Shown: one piece after another, positions 55,018 through 64,000 of the stretch
Layout: every line of letters begins with the position of its first letter
How positions within the stretch are numbered: the first letter of the stretch is position 1
DNA from: Lineus longissimus
Lineage: Eukaryota > Nemertea > Pilidiophora > Heteronemertea > Lineidae
DNA: 64,000 bases
Direction: 5' to 3'
Assembly: GCF_910592395.1 (NCBI RefSeq)
Contig: NC_088309.1
Location: 14,076,599 to 14,140,598, forward strand
Made by a program: the position numbers and the translations under genes
Notes under the pieces: generated by a model
The model's input: only the letters and a program-made list of their open reading frames with translations
The model's database searches: none
Told to the model about the DNA's origin: nothing

Positions 55018-56180
55018 AAGCAGGCCATGTATTGTAATTTTGATAATGCGGAGGTGGACATACGTGACCAAGTTATCGAAAAATGCCTGTCCAATAAGCT
55101 GAGGAGGAAATTGTTAGAAAAAGAAGATTTGACGCTTGAGAGACTGTTGCAAACATCACGTGCCTCAGAGGTTGTCGAGTATCAGCTAGAGTCGATGGGT
55201 TCTGGTTTGAAGCAGGAAAAATCCGAAAGTGTGAATCGTGTCACTAAAGCAGGCCAAGGTTGGAAAAGGGACAAAAGTCGTTTTCAAAAAGGCGATGCTG
55301 AGGGTGGCAGTTGTTTTAGGTGTGGTTGTCAAGGTCACTTTGGACGGGACCCAGAGTGCCCCGCACGGGGGCAGGAGTGTTGGAAATGCGGAAAAGCTGG
55401 TCACTTCGAAAAAGTTTGTCGTTCGAAAAAGGGAACCAAGGAAGAGCAATGGGCTCCAAAAGGGGGTGCTAAAGGATCGCAAAAGAAACAACGATCGTAT
55501 TACGTGGAAACACCGAATTCAGATTCGGATTCTGAAGCGTTGTTTGCTGTTTATTCTTCAACGGAAGGATCCGAGATTAAGGTTGATGTGCAGGTGTGCG
55601 ATAAATCAGCGTCTTTTGTTGTGGACACCGCCGCAGCGGTATCCGTTATACCGCATGAAATGTATCAATCACAATTTGCATCAGTGCCAATTCAGGAAAG
55701 TGAAATGCATCTGAAAAGTTATTCAGGAAATCCGATTCCGGTGGTCGGAGAAATTTGTGTGCCTATTGTGTATAAGGGGCAAAAAGCTGAGTTACCCCTA
55801 GTAGTAGCAAAAGGTGTAAAGGTGGCGCTATTGGGCCGAAATTGGCTCAGGGTTATCAAGCTTGACTGGAAGCATATTTTTGGTGTTTTTAGTGATGACC
55901 CCGAGGTTGAGAAGCTCATTCAGCGTTACCCTTCTGTTTTTAGTGGGAAAACAGGTACTATTACTGGGTTCAAGGCAGACTTGAAGCTTAAAGAGGGTGC
56001 TACGCCAATCTTTTGTAAGGCTAGGCCAGTCCCATACTCCATCAAGTCTAGAGTCGGTCTTGAACTTGACAGGTTGGCTGAGGTGGGAATTCTAAAAAAG
56101 GTGGAAACAAGTGAGTGGGCTTCTCCGATTGTGGTTGTCCCCAAGGCATCGGGGGAACTGCGAATTTGTGGTGACTTTAA
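55018..56180 (+). pseudogene. gypsy 2 gag C-terminus, protease and start of RT
   Basis: The frame resumes after the insertion. Two zinc knuckles: CFRCGCQGHFGRDPEC (CX2C-X4-H-X5-C) and CWKCGKAGHFEKVC (CX2C-X4-H-X4-C). Protease active site VVDTAAAVSVIPHEMY at about 55621-55668. It runs without a stop into RT (RPVPYSIKSRVGLELDRL, SEWASPIVVVPK, LRICGDFK), showing a continuous gag-pro-pol frame. It is broken at the TTAA (56177-56180) by a piggyBac-like element. Confidence 0.9.
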
Positions 56181-57615
56181 AGGCCATATATCTAGGTTTG
56201 AAACATTCTTGATACTCATGAAATATGTTGAGGGTTAAAAAAACAAGATCCCAGACATTAAAAAAATTCTAATAATAAAGTCATTATTTAGTTATTTCAA
56301 TTTTCAATTTTAAACTATTTGAATTTCCAACCACACACAACTTTAGATTAGTTCCACATGTGGCCGCTAGGGATTTGTTGATGACGTAGATCAGGCTATT
56401 CAGAACAAAGCAAGATGGCTTCCGCATACAGTTTAGAGAGTGAGAGTTCATACAAGAGGCAGTTAGATAAATGTTATCTATATTGAATTATATTATGTGA
56501 CAGATCACACCTATCTCATCTCATGACTCTCCCTGATGGAAATAGATACTCCATATAAAATTATGGCTATAAACTTGACTCAGTGGCAAGATAAAACTTA
56601 AAATCCCTATGTTCAATTTCCAACTATCCGTTAGGCAGATGTCATTAGAGGAGACTAGCTGGACTGACTAACAAGAATAATTCATAAGCAGATAATATAA
56701 ATTATTAACATATGACATCACAGCCTGTTGTTAGCCTATAGATACAAAATTATTAACATTTATACACGAGAGCACAAGTTTTTTGCCAGAGGGCAAGAAA
56801 AACCCATGCTTACGCAGGAGGGACCAACTTATGGAATGTTTTGAAATATGTAGATATCACAAGAGCAAAAACAGCAAACCAAATTTCATTATCCCATTCA
56901 AACCCGTCCAAAAAAGGAAAAGAAAAGAGAAGTCAACATCAAGAATGAGCATGGTCAACCATAGTTCTCAAACAATGAGAACGGTTTATTCTTATAGTAT
57001 CCCAAGAAAGAGCAGGTTTCATTACAATAGTTTTCTGAGAAAGATCATGGTTCATTGATAAAGTTTTCTCAGATAGATCATGTTTCATTATCCTAGTTCT
57101 CCAGGAAAGAGCATGGTTAATTGTTACATTACTCTAAGAAAGAGCATGGTTCATAGTTCTCCAATAACACTTTCTAGATGTGAGATTCGGCTTCTAAAAT
57201 AAATATTACCGTTTTTCCAAAAAGATTAAAAAATTAGATTAATTACGTTTTGGAATACAATAAACTCAATTATCATGGGTAAAAGTATGCTTTCATACTA
57301 GAACATTGAAAATGTCAATAAAAAACAGACTTCATATATCAAATTTAAGAGCATTAATTGATATAATTGATATTTGTCCTCCCAAGTAGGGCAATAGCCT
57401 GATCTACATCACAACTTTTGCTGAACCCGCCGCCTGGCTCTAACAAGCCAGTTGCTAGCCTAATTAGGTAATCTAGTTGTCAAACACATAAATGGCTATA
57501 TCTTCAAATTGGATTTAGCAAATTGCATGGGGTTTTCTGTATTGTATAGATTGTTAGGTGCAATTTTGCAATCGTCTGACAGCAGGAAATGGCAAAATAC
57601 CTGGAGTCATGGCCT
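56181..57615. mobile_element. TTAA-flanked (piggyBac-like) non-autonomous element in RT
   Basis: 1435 bp starting AGGCCATATATC and ending GTCATGGCCT, with short 7-bp inverted repeats. It is flanked by TTAA at 56177-56180 and 57616-57619. The shift of 1439 bases explains the RT frame change. No transposase. The region 56940-57170 is a degenerate tandem repeat of about 36 bp built on AAAGAGCATGGTTCAT. The open frame 56783-57058 is part of that repeat, not a gene. Confidence 0.75.
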
Positions 57616-59203
57616 TTAAGGTGACAATCAATAAATCGTTGGAGGACAATAGTTATCCATTACCTACTGCAGATGACTTGTTTTCAATGCTGGCTGGTAG
57701 GGAGGTGTTCTCTAAGTCAGATTTAACCCAGGCATGCCAACAATTGGAGCTCACGGAGGCGTCAAAGCCGTTGTGTACGATAAATACACATCAGGGTCTT
57801 GACCAAATCCAGAGACTGCCTTTTGGCGTAAAAACAGCGCCATCTATTTTCCAGTCTGTCATGGATCGTGTGTTGGTCAATATACCCGGCGTTGGGTGTA
57901 TTTTGGATGACATTTTGACGGGAACAAAACCTGAGGAGCATCTGCGTCGTTTGGAGGATGTCTTGAAACGGTTGGCCAAGCACCACATTGTTGCCAAGCT
58001 ACCGAAGTGTAGGTTCCGTGTACCGGAAGTTGTCTATTTCGGTCATCGTGTTAATGCTGAGGGTCGCGCGTGTGTACCAGAGAAGGTGGACGCTATTTTG
58101 AAAGCAAAAACGCCAACTAACGTTGCAGAGTTGCGCACTTTTCTGGGCTTTGTAGGCTATTATGGGGTCTACTTGCCAAACTTGTCAACTACGTTTTCCC
58201 CATTATATCGTTTACTCCGTGACGATGTACCATGGGAGTGGACTGGTGACTGTAATAAAGCGCTAGAGCAAGTGAAAAAGGAACTTACTAGTGATCGCGT
58301 TTTGGTGCACTATGATACCAAGAAGGAGTTGATATTAGCGACAGATGCCTCGCCCCATGGTGTGGGTGCGGTGATCTCGCACAGAATGAGAGATGAGTCT
58401 GAGAGACCTATTGCTTTTGGTTCACGTTCTCTATCGGACAATGAGAAAAATAACGCGCAGATTGAGAAGGAGGCGCTTGGAATCGTGTATGGTGTGACTA
58501 AGTTCCATAAGTATTTATACGGACGGAAATTTGAACTTTACACTGATCATGAGCCACTGACTAAGATTTTTGGCCCACACACCGGTGTGCCCACACTTGC
58601 CGCGTTGCTCCTACAACGATGGGCATTGATATTGATGGCGTATGATTACACCATCCACTACCGCAGATCTGCCCAGAATGCAAATGCGGACATTCTATCC
58701 AGGTTTCCGGTGGATAGTGCACGTGTCGCTGTTGAGAGACCGGTCAATTATTTCAGTCTGGCCGACGAGCTGCCAGTTGCTGCAAGGGACATAGCGGAAG
58801 AAACTCGGAAAGATCCAGTTATGTCGCGTGTGTTCATGTACATTCAGAATGGCTGGCCAAGAGAGCTACCTGACAGTAGTCTGCAGCCATATTGGAACCG
58901 CCATGAGGAACTCTCTGTAGATCAAGGATGCATCTTGTGGGGGTTTCGCGTTGTCATACCTCCTAAGTATAGACAGAGATTGTTGTCAGAGCTACACCAT
59001 GAGCACTGGGGTGTGGTTATGAAGTCTATGGCGCGTGGTTACTTGTGGTTTCCAGGAATCGATCAGGACATTGAGACTTTGGTGAGTGCATGTGATGCTT
59101 GCCTGGCTATGAAAGATAAGTCAGCCCCAGCACCACTGATTCCGTGGCCGTATCCAACCCGTGTTTGGCAGAGAGTCCATATTGACTTTGGATACTTGAA
59201 CGT
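57616..59203 (+). pseudogene. gypsy 2 RT, RNase H and integrase N-terminal part
   Basis: RT continues with VTINKSLEDNSYPLPTADDL. The first catalytic block reads FSKSDLTQACQQLEL and the YXDD region ILDDILTG. RNase H has LILATDASPHGVGAV, NAQIEKEALGIVYGVTKFHK and TDHEPLT. The integrase zinc domain follows: HHEHWG...CDAC. One base is missing near 59198, which ends the frame at 59207. The integrase core is in the next frame. Compared with element 1 this copy is cleaner. Confidence 0.9.
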
Positions 59204-60124
59204 GTGAATTACCTCATGTTGATTGATTCATACAGCAAGTGGGTGGAAATCGAGTTGATGAAAACGGACACCACTGCTGAGAAAACTATTTGTACACTCC
59301 GTAGTTGGTTTGCGCGTCTAGGTCTTCCAGAAACTTTGGTTTCAGATAAAGGGCCTCAGTTCACTGCGAGTGAATTTGCCGATTTTATGCGCAGAAACAG
59401 AATTCAGCACAAGTTGGTACCGCCATATCATCCCCAGTAAAACGGCGCAGCTGAGAATATCGTGAAATCAGCTAAGACCGCGTTCAAAAAGCATTTTCTG
59501 GCGGAGGAGAAAGGACATGAGTGACGTCGTACCCCTCAGCAGCACGTTGATAACTTCTTGTTAACATATCGTACGACACCCCATACTGTGACGGGGGTAA
59601 GCCCGGCTGAGTTAGTGTTCAAACGTCCGCTGAGAACAAGGTTCTCCTTGCTTCGTCCAGATCTAAACAAGACTGTGACTGATAAACAGGACAAGATGGT
59701 GAAAAATCATGATAACCGGGGTGTGAAGGCACGAGCTTTTGTCCTTAATGAGATTGTGCGCGTGCACAACTTCCAAAATGGAAGGGAGAAATGGCTCCCA
59801 GGTCGTGTGGTTAAGATTCAAGGACCACAGACGTACATGGTTGATGTTGGTGGCCGCCGTAGGTTTGTACACGTGGATCACCTGCGCCGCAGTGGAGAGC
59901 TGACATTGGGAGCACCAGTAGAACCTGAGCTAATCATGCCAGACATGCCTCTGGTACAGCCTGAGCGTCCGGCTCCGGTTCATGCACCAGTCCCAATAAT
60001 ACCTCCAGTAGGACCTGCTCCATTGCCTGTTTCTGGGAACACCGCTGTTGCCAGTCCAGCCCCAGCTCCGAGGAGATCTGCACGTGTGGGAAAACCACCT
60101 GAACGTTTGATTGAACATTGTTGA
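59204..60124 (+). pseudogene. gypsy 2 integrase core and C-terminal domain
   Basis: DDE core: D in LMLIDSYSKW, D in VSDKGPQF, E after NGAAEN. In-frame TAA at 59438-59440 and TGA at 59522-59524 split it. The C-terminus carries LPGRVVKIQGPQTYMV, the GPY/F module, then a proline-rich tail ending at 60122-60124. It matches element 1 in length and order. Confidence 0.9.
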
Positions 60125-60381
60125 AGGACATAGCCCATTTGTGGCATTCGTTGGTTTAGTAACATTCGATAGCTTACCTTGTGTGCGTTGTTCACATACA
60201 TGTATATGGTTCACGAGACATTTTACAGTAATTAATAGGTTGTGACCATAGACACTTCCAGTTGCGTAGTATAGTCACTTAGTTGGTTATATGTTTAGTG
60301 TGGTTTTTTAAGCTCGGGTGTTTGAGCTATGTTCTAGTTTGACCGTGTTTATAATTTGGACTAGTTAATTACTTTCCGATT

Positions 60382-60393
60382 AGGAGGGAGGAA
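60382..60393 (+). other. polypurine tract of gypsy element 2
   Basis: AGGAGGGAGGAA immediately before the 3' LTR, identical to the tract of element 1. Confidence 0.9.
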
Positions 60394-60563
60394 TGTGGTG
60401 TTTGTAGACACACCCGTTATACTGTCGTAATAGTCGCATAATATGTTCTGTGGAATTTCGTTGTCTTCTGTAAGCCTGGGCGATGAGCCAGTTTGTAACT
60501 TACGTATGGTGAAATAAATCACGTCATTATACCTTGAAGATCTGTTTATTGGTATACATAACA
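60394..60563 (+). repeat. 3' LTR of gypsy element 2
   Basis: 170 bp, followed by ACTGG. See the 5' LTR. The five differences suggest about 3% pair divergence. Confidence 0.95.
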
Positions 60564-60568
60564 ACTGG

Positions 60569-62139
60569 AAATACCATTCTCTGCTGAAAACCGCATTCAA
60601 TTATATTAATCTATCTCTGTGATACTTTTAAAAACCTATGGACATTTACTTTCTGGTGGGAATGTACATTTCAAAAGTATGATGACTTTTTTTCGGACAG
60701 AGTCAACATCAAAATTTAGAGTTCTCACCCCAACCCAGACTATTCTTTTGCTTCAGATAAATGAATTAGAACCCTGACAATGATCCTGAGCTGCCTTTCA
60801 CTGAATTCATTCAATATTTTCTGAGTACTTGTGCAGAATTCCAGTCCTATACCGTTCGTCGGAGTGACCAGCTGTCATTTTGAATTTTACTTCTCAGACT
60901 TGGAAGACAGAGCAAATTCTGCTCAATCATCATGCCACACATCGAAAACATATTCCAAGCCTTTACCGCAACCTGGTGTGACTTTCGGAGCAATATCAGT
61001 CAGCCTATCAACATGTAGAACAGAATCCCAGACTCAGCAAGCAGCCATCTTGATCACCACACGAGGCTCTACAGGGAAATGATATTTCCCAGAAATCAAC
61101 AACAAGTAGTTCGAATTGATTATTCATCACTGAAAGGGAAATGATGCAGTGGGAGAAGTACATATATCTACATTTGATACAAAATATCTCAGAACCATCG
61201 ATAAAATAAAAAAACAAACGAGTGAGTTTTTTGAGTGGAAATATCATACGAGTCGTTTTCTTGGCCCGAAAAACCCACGAGACCTCACACAAGAGTGTCG
61301 TTTTCTGTTTATCGCTGCCACACCTGCGATTTTTTGAGGGATTTGTAGCTCGAATCATCGCAAGTTTCACTCCTGTAAATCCAAGACCAAAAGTGCGCCT
61401 TGCGTCGCAATGACGAGAAATCTGCCACCGCAATGACGTTACCACAACAGCAACAACGACGTACCCAACCGTCGACCGATTTTTGTGGATTTCATAAACT
61501 TGTCATCAGGGTTCCTACCCATTCACGGCAAACAAATTGAAGACCTTTCAAGACCTATTTCCATAAATTTCAAGACCCCTTATCATGGAGAATTTTCCTT
61601 TGGGGGTGAGTAAAATACACAAACATTGATGAAAATACCCCTTCTGGTCAAGAATTAGGATCCGTTCGAAACAAATTCATTTTTGGTCGGGCTTGACCAG
61701 CTAACACCTCAAAATCCTGGGGTAACAATGGCAATGCACGTATTAAGGAATGCACACAGCATTACACAGTACGTGGCAAACCTGATCGACGACCCAAAAT
61801 TGCTGTGTCCAACCTTGAGACAGAGTCAGAGTCCGCCAGAGTCCGCCCCCCCCCCCATCACTGCCACATTCCACATGATATGATGTTCTTTACACAATAT
61901 TAAAAATGCAAAAATGGAGAAAACCTGACATGCACGCAGGAAGTGATGTCATCTGGCGGTAGTGGGAATTCAAATTCAAATTACACAATCGTTCAGTGGT
62001 CATTAGTGCACCGTATGGTGCAAATAGATACAAATTTAATTTTTCTCTTCATCTTGACATCCAATCCTTTTTAAAAATGGCAGATTGGATCCATTTGAAG
62101 CCTCGGGGCTGAGATCACCGAAATTGAAAAACCGCTTAT
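60569..62139. other. unassigned sequence right of gypsy 2
   Basis: The first 90 bases are the right half of the repeat whose empty copy is at 40365-40545. A C-run lies near 61848. The minus-strand frame 61008-61445 has no motif or clear splice context. Confidence 0.4.
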
Positions 62140-62511
62140 TTCTCCGAGAAATGACTCCGAGCGGGCCCAATTTTTGGGGGAGAATAGAGGGTCCCTAGAT
62201 ACACACTGGCTTAGAACCTTCTAGCTCAAATAGAAGGCGTACCTACAAAAAAATGTTTATGAAAATCCAACCAAAATCAGGGGTGCTATTGCATGTTTTA
62301 TGTTTTTCCATTTCGCCCTCTAGTGGCCAAAACAAGAATAAATTTGGAACGAAATTTTGTGTGAATCGCCCCCTGGGCCCAAGGGTACAAGTGTACCAAG
62401 TTTTAAGTCCATATCTCAAGCGGTTACAAAACGTGAAGCGCGAACATACGTGCCAGTGGACGACCAAGACTGACACCAAGTCATCGCATAGGCTCACGAG
62501 GTGAGCCAAAA
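62140..62511 (+). mobile_element. family A-related 3' fragment (CACGAG subtype)
   Basis: It contains monomer-like blocks (CCCTCTAGTGGCCAAAACAAG, GGGTACAAGTGTACCAAGTTTTAAGTC in part) and ends with the hairpin GGCTCAC-GAG-GTGAGCC (62491-62507) followed by AAAAA. No 5' end was found and there is no GAC microsatellite. Confidence 0.6.
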
Positions 62512-63740
62512 ATGAAGCTAAATAGAACACAAATATATTTCAGTGTGTGTTTTACTTTATTCTTTTATTACAATTTCCAAGAAAAAAGTAAGCCAGCTCA
62601 ATTTACTGACTTTGCCTCCAAACAGCGTGAAAATCTATTCCAGGTAAGGGAGATACCATTGGTCATGCAACAATATCGATTCAGTGAAACTCAAAATGTC
62701 CTCTATGTGTAAGTAAAATGTATCTTTGAAATAAAAAGAGGGTTCATATAAGTTGCCTGTTTGTGCAAAAAATCTAACTAATTGCCTCTAATTAGACTTC
62801 TCTAACTATGCACTAATGACTACGTCATGAGATACGCCACCCTCCAAGGCTACGCGCTGATTGGTAGTTTGACGGGTTATTCTAAAATTTTAGTCAAAAA
62901 TGAGCCGGAATAGCAAACGTCGTTCCATATGGCGGCATGTCGACTGCTGTGAATCATTCAGTGCCCAAATAGTGAAATCAAAATTTTTTTTAAAAGGCAT
63001 GATATTGCTCAAATTTGTGAATTCTTGAAATTGAAATATTGGTTTCTACTTTTTAAAAAACTTTCTATTGAGTAAAAATGGGATATTTTGGCTGAATAAA
63101 GAATTACAAGAAACTTGTATTAGTGATTAAATATATGGTGCCAGGGCAATCATGGGAGCTATCTGAAATGTGGAATTGGGAATGATTGCCACCTGACAAA
63201 GCAAGGTTACTTTTACTTTTAATTTAGTAAAACAAAACAATGCAGAACATAATGATTTAGGTCAGAATTCGAAGTATGTTGGGGTGAAAAAAGTTTCTTG
63301 AAACTTCCCCAAATCTGTGATTTGACCTGTGAACTTCAACTCTAAAGTGCCCCAAAATTCACTGAAACAACCCTATGAAAAATTACTGTCCATACAGTGT
63401 TTGCAGCGTCAGCTATCAGAAAATTTAACGGGATTCCCCACAACTGCATCAATATCAGGCCTCATATCTATGGGTTTTCAACGCACAATCTACTGGCGAC
63501 CTGTGGTTAACAGTGAAGTTAAAGGGGGAGGGGGGGGGTCATTTCCTGGTCAACCCTAGGTCAGTCGACAGTGAACTCCAAAAGGTTAATAGGAATTTCA
63601 CTTAGATTTTCTTTTTCACGGCCACACAATTTCACGATTGTCTGTAAACACAAAAATAAAAGGCACACAAACAACTCCAGGTTTATGGTATCAGCTTTTC
63701 CAAAACACTCATTAAATGTCAGTTTACCACTTGCTTGACT
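62512..63740. other. unassigned sequence
   Basis: Probably 3' flank of the minus-strand gene whose last exon is at 63741-63899. A short G-run near 63525. No gene seen. Confidence 0.4.
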
Positions 63741-63899
63741 CTAAGCATAGAAGATGATCTCTGGAATCTGACCATCTTCAACGGATGTACCATTATTGTT
63801 CCCTGCGGCGTAGGTAAATTGGTACGTCACTTTACCACTGGTGACTGATTCATGGGTCACTTTCCTCAATCCTCTAGTACCATAATATGAGTCGGGTCC
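63741..63899 (-). CDS. terminal exon of an unidentified host gene
   Basis: The minus strand has a good acceptor (TTTCATTTTTTCAG) and a 52-codon phase-0 frame beginning GPDSYYGTRGLRKVTHESV and ending GQIPEIIFYA-stop. The peptide looks like a beta-rich secreted or extracellular module (VTYQFTYAAGNNNGTS). I do not recognise the family. Upstream exons lie beyond the window. A family A element begins 12 bases outside the acceptor, in the intron. Confidence 0.5.
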   Translation of the reverse strand, partial: GPDSYYGTRGLRKVTHESVTSGKVTYQFTYAAGNNNGTSVEDGQIPEIIFYA

Positions 63900-63912
63900 C
63901 TGAAAAAATGAA

Positions 63913-64000
63913 ATGGCCAGGGCCATTGTGCTCACCTCATGTGGAGGAAAGATGGATAAAGAGCATGGTATTGTGTCATGTAGTGTTAGGTTTGATGTAG
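63913..64000 (+). mobile_element. family A element, copy A4, cut by the window end
   Basis: Starts ATGGCCAGGGCCAT then TGTGCTCACCTCATGTGGAG, matching A1 and A3 base for base over the visible stretch. Confidence 0.9.

Larger units (their letters stand above)
50604..60563 (+). mobile_element. Ty3/gypsy LTR retrotransposon 2, near-complete, with nested insertions
   Basis: Two 170-bp LTRs (50604-50773, 60394-60563) start TGTGGTG and end CATAACA. They differ at 5 positions by eye. ACTGG flanks both sides (50599-50603, 60564-60568). Gag, protease, RT, RNase H and integrase are all present. Insertions at 51222-55017 and 56181-57615 interrupt it. Further damage is one frameshift near 59198 and stops at 59438-59440 and 59522-59524. 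Confidence 0.97.

Noticed and set aside
61008-61445. 145-codon minus-strand frame as a host exon
   Set aside because: No convincing acceptor or donor, and low similarity to any pattern I know.

Overview
The window looks like nuclear DNA of an animal, probably a marine invertebrate. The signs are split exons with GT/GC-AG introns, AT-rich non-coding DNA, Ty3/gypsy, CR1/L2-like and Helitron-type elements, and very many short inverted-repeat elements nested in one another. I cannot name the species from sequence alone. There are no operons. Recognisable host coding sequence is confined to a few exons, and nearly everything else is transposon or simple/tandem repeat.

Layout. 1-4387: the 3' part of a Ty3/gypsy retrotransposon broken by three stops and a frameshift. 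5444-7438: a minus-strand three-exon gene with an OB-fold-like segment, whose last exon has a decayed tandem copy. 7986-12802: assorted short inverted-repeat elements (TA-, TTAA- and 3-bp-flanked). 13041-25018: a large decayed Helitron/Helentron-like element. It encodes, in order, a 2A-like peptide, a herpes-tegument/OTU-type cysteine protease, a 51-bp-repeat basic region, a zinc-finger/Rep (HUH) region, a PIF1 helicase and two tandem AP-endonuclease-like domains. It is interrupted by a Mutator-like element, two copies of a dispersed family (A) and two near-identical 118-bp elements.

25253-47276: a thicket of non-autonomous elements (families A, B, C and D). Each has a short GC palindrome at the 5' end, a family-specific 10-nt word, a GAC or ATGG microsatellite near the 3' end, and a 3' hairpin spelling the same word. 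Up to four levels of nesting are visible. 48086-48890: a 5'-truncated CR1/L2-type non-LTR element. 48982-50425: a 156-bp satellite with a 468-bp higher-order repeat. 50604-60563: a nearly complete Ty3/gypsy element with two 170-bp LTRs, a 5-bp target duplication and two large nested insertions. 63741-63899: the last exon of an unidentified minus-strand gene, with a family A element starting 12 bp outside its splice acceptor.

How it fits together. The Helitron-like element is the only autonomous rolling-circle-type replicon seen here, and families A-D have the terminal organisation expected of its non-autonomous relatives. That the one mobilises the others is inference. The family-specific match between 5' word and 3' hairpin, the dead-plus-intact endonuclease pair and the 2A-DUB front end are the most interesting signals.
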